A stretch of DNA of 64,000 nucleotides. Origin: CAZOWW01 sp964583765. Its GTDB lineage: Bacteria; Actinomycetota; Actinomycetes; Actinomycetales; Kineosporiaceae. The position numbers and the translations under genes were made by a program. The first letter of the stretch is position 1. Each line of letters begins with the position of its first letter. Positions 61,565-64,000 of this stretch are shown here, in pieces. Where the stretch lies: NCBI GenBank assembly GCA_964583765.1, contig CAZOWW010000001.1, forward strand, positions 1-64,000, in the 5' to 3' direction. Under the pieces are notes generated by a model. That model was not told the origin of the DNA and made no database searches. It saw only the letters and a list, made by a program, of their open reading frames with translations.

Positions 61565-63529
61565 TCACCCCGGCAGCGCGGGTGACCCTCCGATGGTCAG
61601 CGAGGTCCAGCGGGACCCGGAACGGGCGAGGATCCGCCCGTCGGAGGTCCCCAGGTAGACCTCGTCCGAGGCGTTACCGGCCGTCACCGAGACCGCGTCC
61701 GCGACGATCCCCATCGAGACCGTGACCTGGCCTATCGGCACCGACCACACCTGGGTCGCCGTCGCTCGGACGGGGCCGCCCGAGCCGGACGACAGGTTCT
61801 CCGTGCCGAGCACGACGAGCTCGTCGTCCGAGGTCCAGGCCAGATCTGTGATGCTCGAGAGCCGAGGTGCCACGCGCACGGCCGGCCCCAGGGCGGTCGG
61901 ACGCCCGTCCTGGCGCCGCAGGACCGGACAGACGAACAACTGGTCGCCCCCGGCCCCCCGCACGGCCAGGGCCGCCTGGGTGCCGTCGCGACTGATCCGC
62001 AGGCCGAGCACCTGCCAGCCACCGCTCAGCCAGGCCACGCGCACCGGGACCCTGCCGACGACCAGGTCCGCCGCGAACACCTGTCCCGAGAAGGCACGAG
62101 GGGCGGACCACACCCACCCGTCGACGTCGAACGAGGGCCGGGTGAGCTCTTGCCCCGGCACCTCGATCAGCGTGCGCGCGACCCGGGACCCTCGCACCTG
62201 CACCAGCAGGCGGGACAACACCCTGGAACCCGGCTGCGACGCCAGAGCCGCGTACATGGTCCCGTCGAGGGAGACGGCCGGGCTCTGCACACCCGGGCCG
62301 AGACCGGGGAGCCCGCTGACCGGACCGGTGGCCAGCATGCTCGCCACCGGGAGAGCCTTCGCCGGGGTCGGGGTGGCGAGGCGACCGTGCCCGTCGAGCA
62401 GGAGCAACTGGGTCTCCTTCACCTGCGGCCCGGTGGGAAGCGCCGCGCTGTCCTGGAACGACGAGCCCGCGGTCGAGCCGCCGCCCAGATCCGAGTCGCC
62501 CGGCGCGAGGACCATCTTGACCTGCTTGACCTGGTCCTCCGCGAGGGTGGCCAGGAGCTGGTCCTGCAGCATCTGCGACTGACCGGCGGGCAGGGAACGC
62601 GGGTCCAGGGACAGGTTCACGGTCGCCACACCCTTGTCGACCACGACCGGGTCGACGCGTCGGGTGCCGGCGGGCGCACCGCTCGTGACGGCACCGGTGA
62701 GGCGGCGGGTGGGACCGCCGAGCAGGGCACTCACCTGCACGGACGGGAGGGCGCTGATGGTGTCCACGGTGCGGGGGAACCAGCGCACGTCGGGGACGAG
62801 GTACCGGCCCGAGACATCGACGAAGTACAGCGGACCGTGCATGTACGTGGTGCTCGTGGAGAACTCGGTCCAGCTCAGGGCGAGGCCGTTGTCGAGCTTG
62901 GCGATGCGCCACTGCCCCTCCTCCTGCCGCAGCTCGAACCGCAGGGTGCGCCAGGTGTCGGCACTCGCCTCGGTGAGCGCCCCCCGGTCGTCCACGGTGG
63001 CCAGGACCTGCAGCCGCAGCTGCACCACGGCCTTCGCCGACGGCGTGTAGGGGACGTCCGTCAGCGGAGCCCCCACGACCCCGCCGACTCCCTGCTGGGG
63101 CAGTCCCGGTTGTTCGGCACCAGTGCGGACGTCGGACGTCGACGACGAGTCGGACAGCACCCTGATCTGCGGGGTGAAGCTGTCCGGGTAGATCACGACC
63201 GAGGAGTTCGGTGACCACCGGGCCCGCTGGTCCGCGGTCAGATAGCTACGGGCCACGGCATGTCCCTGCCGGAAGTCGACCCCCGCCCCGAGGAAGCCGC
63301 TGACGATCTCGGACGGGGAGTCGTCCCGGCCGGGGCCGGACGCGATCTGTTGCAGGGGCCCCGGATCCCGCCGCAACTCGGGTCCGCCCACGACCGGCCC
63401 GTCGGCCGGGATGGACACGCAGGAACTCGTCAGCGCGGCGACGGTCACCAGGAGGGCCGCCTGCGCCCATGCCCCGACCCGCCGCCGGCGCGGCCGCCTT
63501 CCCGGCGCACGGCGCCCCTGATCAGTCAC
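61565..63529 (-). CDS. lpqB: Lipoprotein LpqB, MtrAB accessory
   Basis: About 654 residues. Lipoprotein signal AQAALLVTVAALTSSC with lipobox Cys, then a GerMN domain (~150-290: YTPSAKAVVQLRLQVLATVDD...SALPSVQVSALLGGPTRRLTGAV) and a C-terminal beta-propeller-like domain (QSPAVSLDGTMYAALASQ...LRISRDGTQAALAVRG...LAWTSDDELVVLG). It interacts with MtrB and modulates the MtrAB two-component system controlling division and wall genes. The GTG at 63529 overlaps the mtrB TGA (GTGA); ATG 63538 is the alternative. Confidence 0.95.
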   Translation of the reverse strand: MTDQGRRAPGRRPRRRRVGAWAQAALLVTVAALTSSCVSIPADGPVVGGPELRRDPGPLQQIASGPGRDDSPSEIVSGFLGAGVDFRQGHAVARSYLTADQRARWSPNSSVVIYPDSFTPQIRVLSDSSSTSDVRTGAEQPGLPQQGVGGVVGAPLTDVPYTPSAKAVVQLRLQVLATVDDRGALTEASADTWRTLRFELRQEEGQWRIAKLDNGLALSWTEFSTSTTYMHGPLYFVDVSGRYLVPDVRWFPRTVDTISALPSVQVSALLGGPTRRLTGAVTSGAPAGTRRVDPVVVDKGVATVNLSLDPRSLPAGQSQMLQDQLLATLAEDQVKQVKMVLAPGDSDLGGGSTAGSSFQDSAALPTGPQVKETQLLLLDGHGRLATPTPAKALPVASMLATGPVSGLPGLGPGVQSPAVSLDGTMYAALASQPGSRVLSRLLVQVRGSRVARTLIEVPGQELTRPSFDVDGWVWSAPRAFSGQVFAADLVVGRVPVRVAWLSGGWQVLGLRISRDGTQAALAVRGAGGDQLFVCPVLRRQDGRPTALGPAVRVAPRLSSITDLAWTSDDELVVLGTENLSSGSGGPVRATATQVWSVPIGQVTVSMGIVADAVSVTAGNASDEVYLGTSDGRILARSGSRWTSLTIGGSPALPG

Positions 63530-64000
63530 GATCCCCATCCCCCCAGGTGATCCACCCCACCGGGATCCAGGCCGTCTCCCGGTCCCGGCTCCTGGGCCTG
63601 CGCCGGGTCACCCTCAGCGGTGCCCGCCTGCTCGGCGTCCAGACGTTCCTGGACCTCCGGCGGGACCAACGAGATCGGCGAGGCGGTCAGGGTGACCCCG
63701 CCGGCCCGGGGCAGGGTGAGCAGGAAGTGGGCTCCCTCGCCGGGCTCACCCCAGACCTGCAGCCAGCCCGCGTGCAGGTGGGCGTCCTCCAGCGCGATGG
63801 CCAGGCCGAGTCCGGTACCACCCGTGGTTCGCGCCCGCGCAGGATCGCCGCGCCAGAACCGGTTGAACACCATGCCCACCTCCTGCGGGCGCAGTCCCAC
63901 CCCGTGGTCCCGGACGCCCACGGCCACGGTGTGCTCGTCGATCGCGACCGTGATCTCGATCGGCAACCCCTCGCCGTGCTCGATCGCGTTGGCCACCAGA
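63526..64000 (-). CDS. mtrB: Sensor histidine kinase MtrB, C-terminal part
   Basis: Only the last ~158 residues are in the window; the gene continues past 64000. GHKL ATPase motifs: N-box ANAIEHGEG, G1 VRDHGVGL, F-box MVFNRFWRGD, G2 TGGTGLGLAIALEDAHLHAGWLQVWGEPGEGAHFLLTLP. The MtrB-typical tail SPISLVPPEVQERL follows. Located before lpqB with a 4-nt overlap. It phosphorylates MtrA. Confidence 0.95.
   Translation of the reverse strand, partial: LVANAIEHGEGLPIEITVAIDEHTVAVGVRDHGVGLRPQEVGMVFNRFWRGDPARARTTGGTGLGLAIALEDAHLHAGWLQVWGEPGEGAHFLLTLPRAGGVTLTASPISLVPPEVQERLDAEQAGTAEGDPAQAQEPGPGDGLDPGGVDHLGGWGS

Overview
The window comes from a high-GC, Gram-positive actinobacterium. Markers are a WhiB1-type iron-sulfur protein, a SigF/RsbW-like sigma/anti-sigma pair, LpqB with MtrB, a PdtaS-like kinase, the giant 180-kDa-type NAD-glutamate dehydrogenase, a long-form HPF, frequent GTG starts and a one-piece tmRNA with an actinobacterial-type tag (ANSSRTDFALAA). 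It carries a scattered set of secreted, CBM2-bearing plant polysaccharide hydrolases with Thr/Pro linkers (GH5, GH9, GH16, a stand-alone CBM2 protein and a GH11 xylanase remnant), so the organism is probably cellulolytic. I cannot fix the genus from sequence alone.

Layout. 1-6.6 kb: GH11 remnant, SRPBCC protein, CBM2 protein, double-GNAT protein, lipoprotein, and a YcnI/CopC-CopD copper pair. 6.8-11.1 kb (minus): a three-gene operon of a CU044_2847/Trypco1-like protein, a cytoplasmic trypsin-like protease fused through one membrane helix to an external solute-binding-like domain (interrupted by an in-frame TAA), and an external solute-binding-like plus vWA protein. I read it as a transmembrane sensing/proteolysis system and the strongest candidate for something undescribed. 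11.9-12.26 kb: tmRNA with terminator. 13-16.1 kb: PAS-GGDEF-EAL protein. 16.2-16.7 kb: smpB. 17.1-20.9 kb: an accessory segment, bounded by an intact IS5-like element and a 322-bp internally deleted relative in opposite orientation, carrying a GH5 cellulase with its own promoter and a LacI-type operator. 20.9-25.5 kb: M23 peptidase, ftsX, ftsE, prfB. 25.6-36.3 kb: an unusual 901-aa membrane protein, ureohydrolase and cyclase genes, rsbW-like and sigF-like genes, whiB1 and a PdtaS-like kinase. 36.5-42.2 kb: NAD-GDH and a DUF2505 protein. 42.3-47.8 kb: divergent GH16-CBM2 and GH9-CBM3c-FN3-CBM2 genes around a palindrome-rich intergenic region. 48-53.2 kb: hydrolase, kinase-like, HAD and small proteins and an Rv3235-like protein. 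53.2-64 kb: the conserved secA, GNAT, YcaQ/AlkX, hpf, comF, lpqB, mtrB block, with mtrB running off the end.

How it fits together. The core blocks are conserved actinobacterial housekeeping modules: divisome hydrolase control by FtsEX, trans-translation, Sec export and MtrAB-LpqB signalling. The accessory parts are the carbohydrate-active genes, the IS-bounded GH5 segment and the protease/vWA system. Sequence that copies itself locally is common: 18-bp tandem arrays, hexanucleotide repeats and Thr-codon minisatellites in the cellulase linkers.
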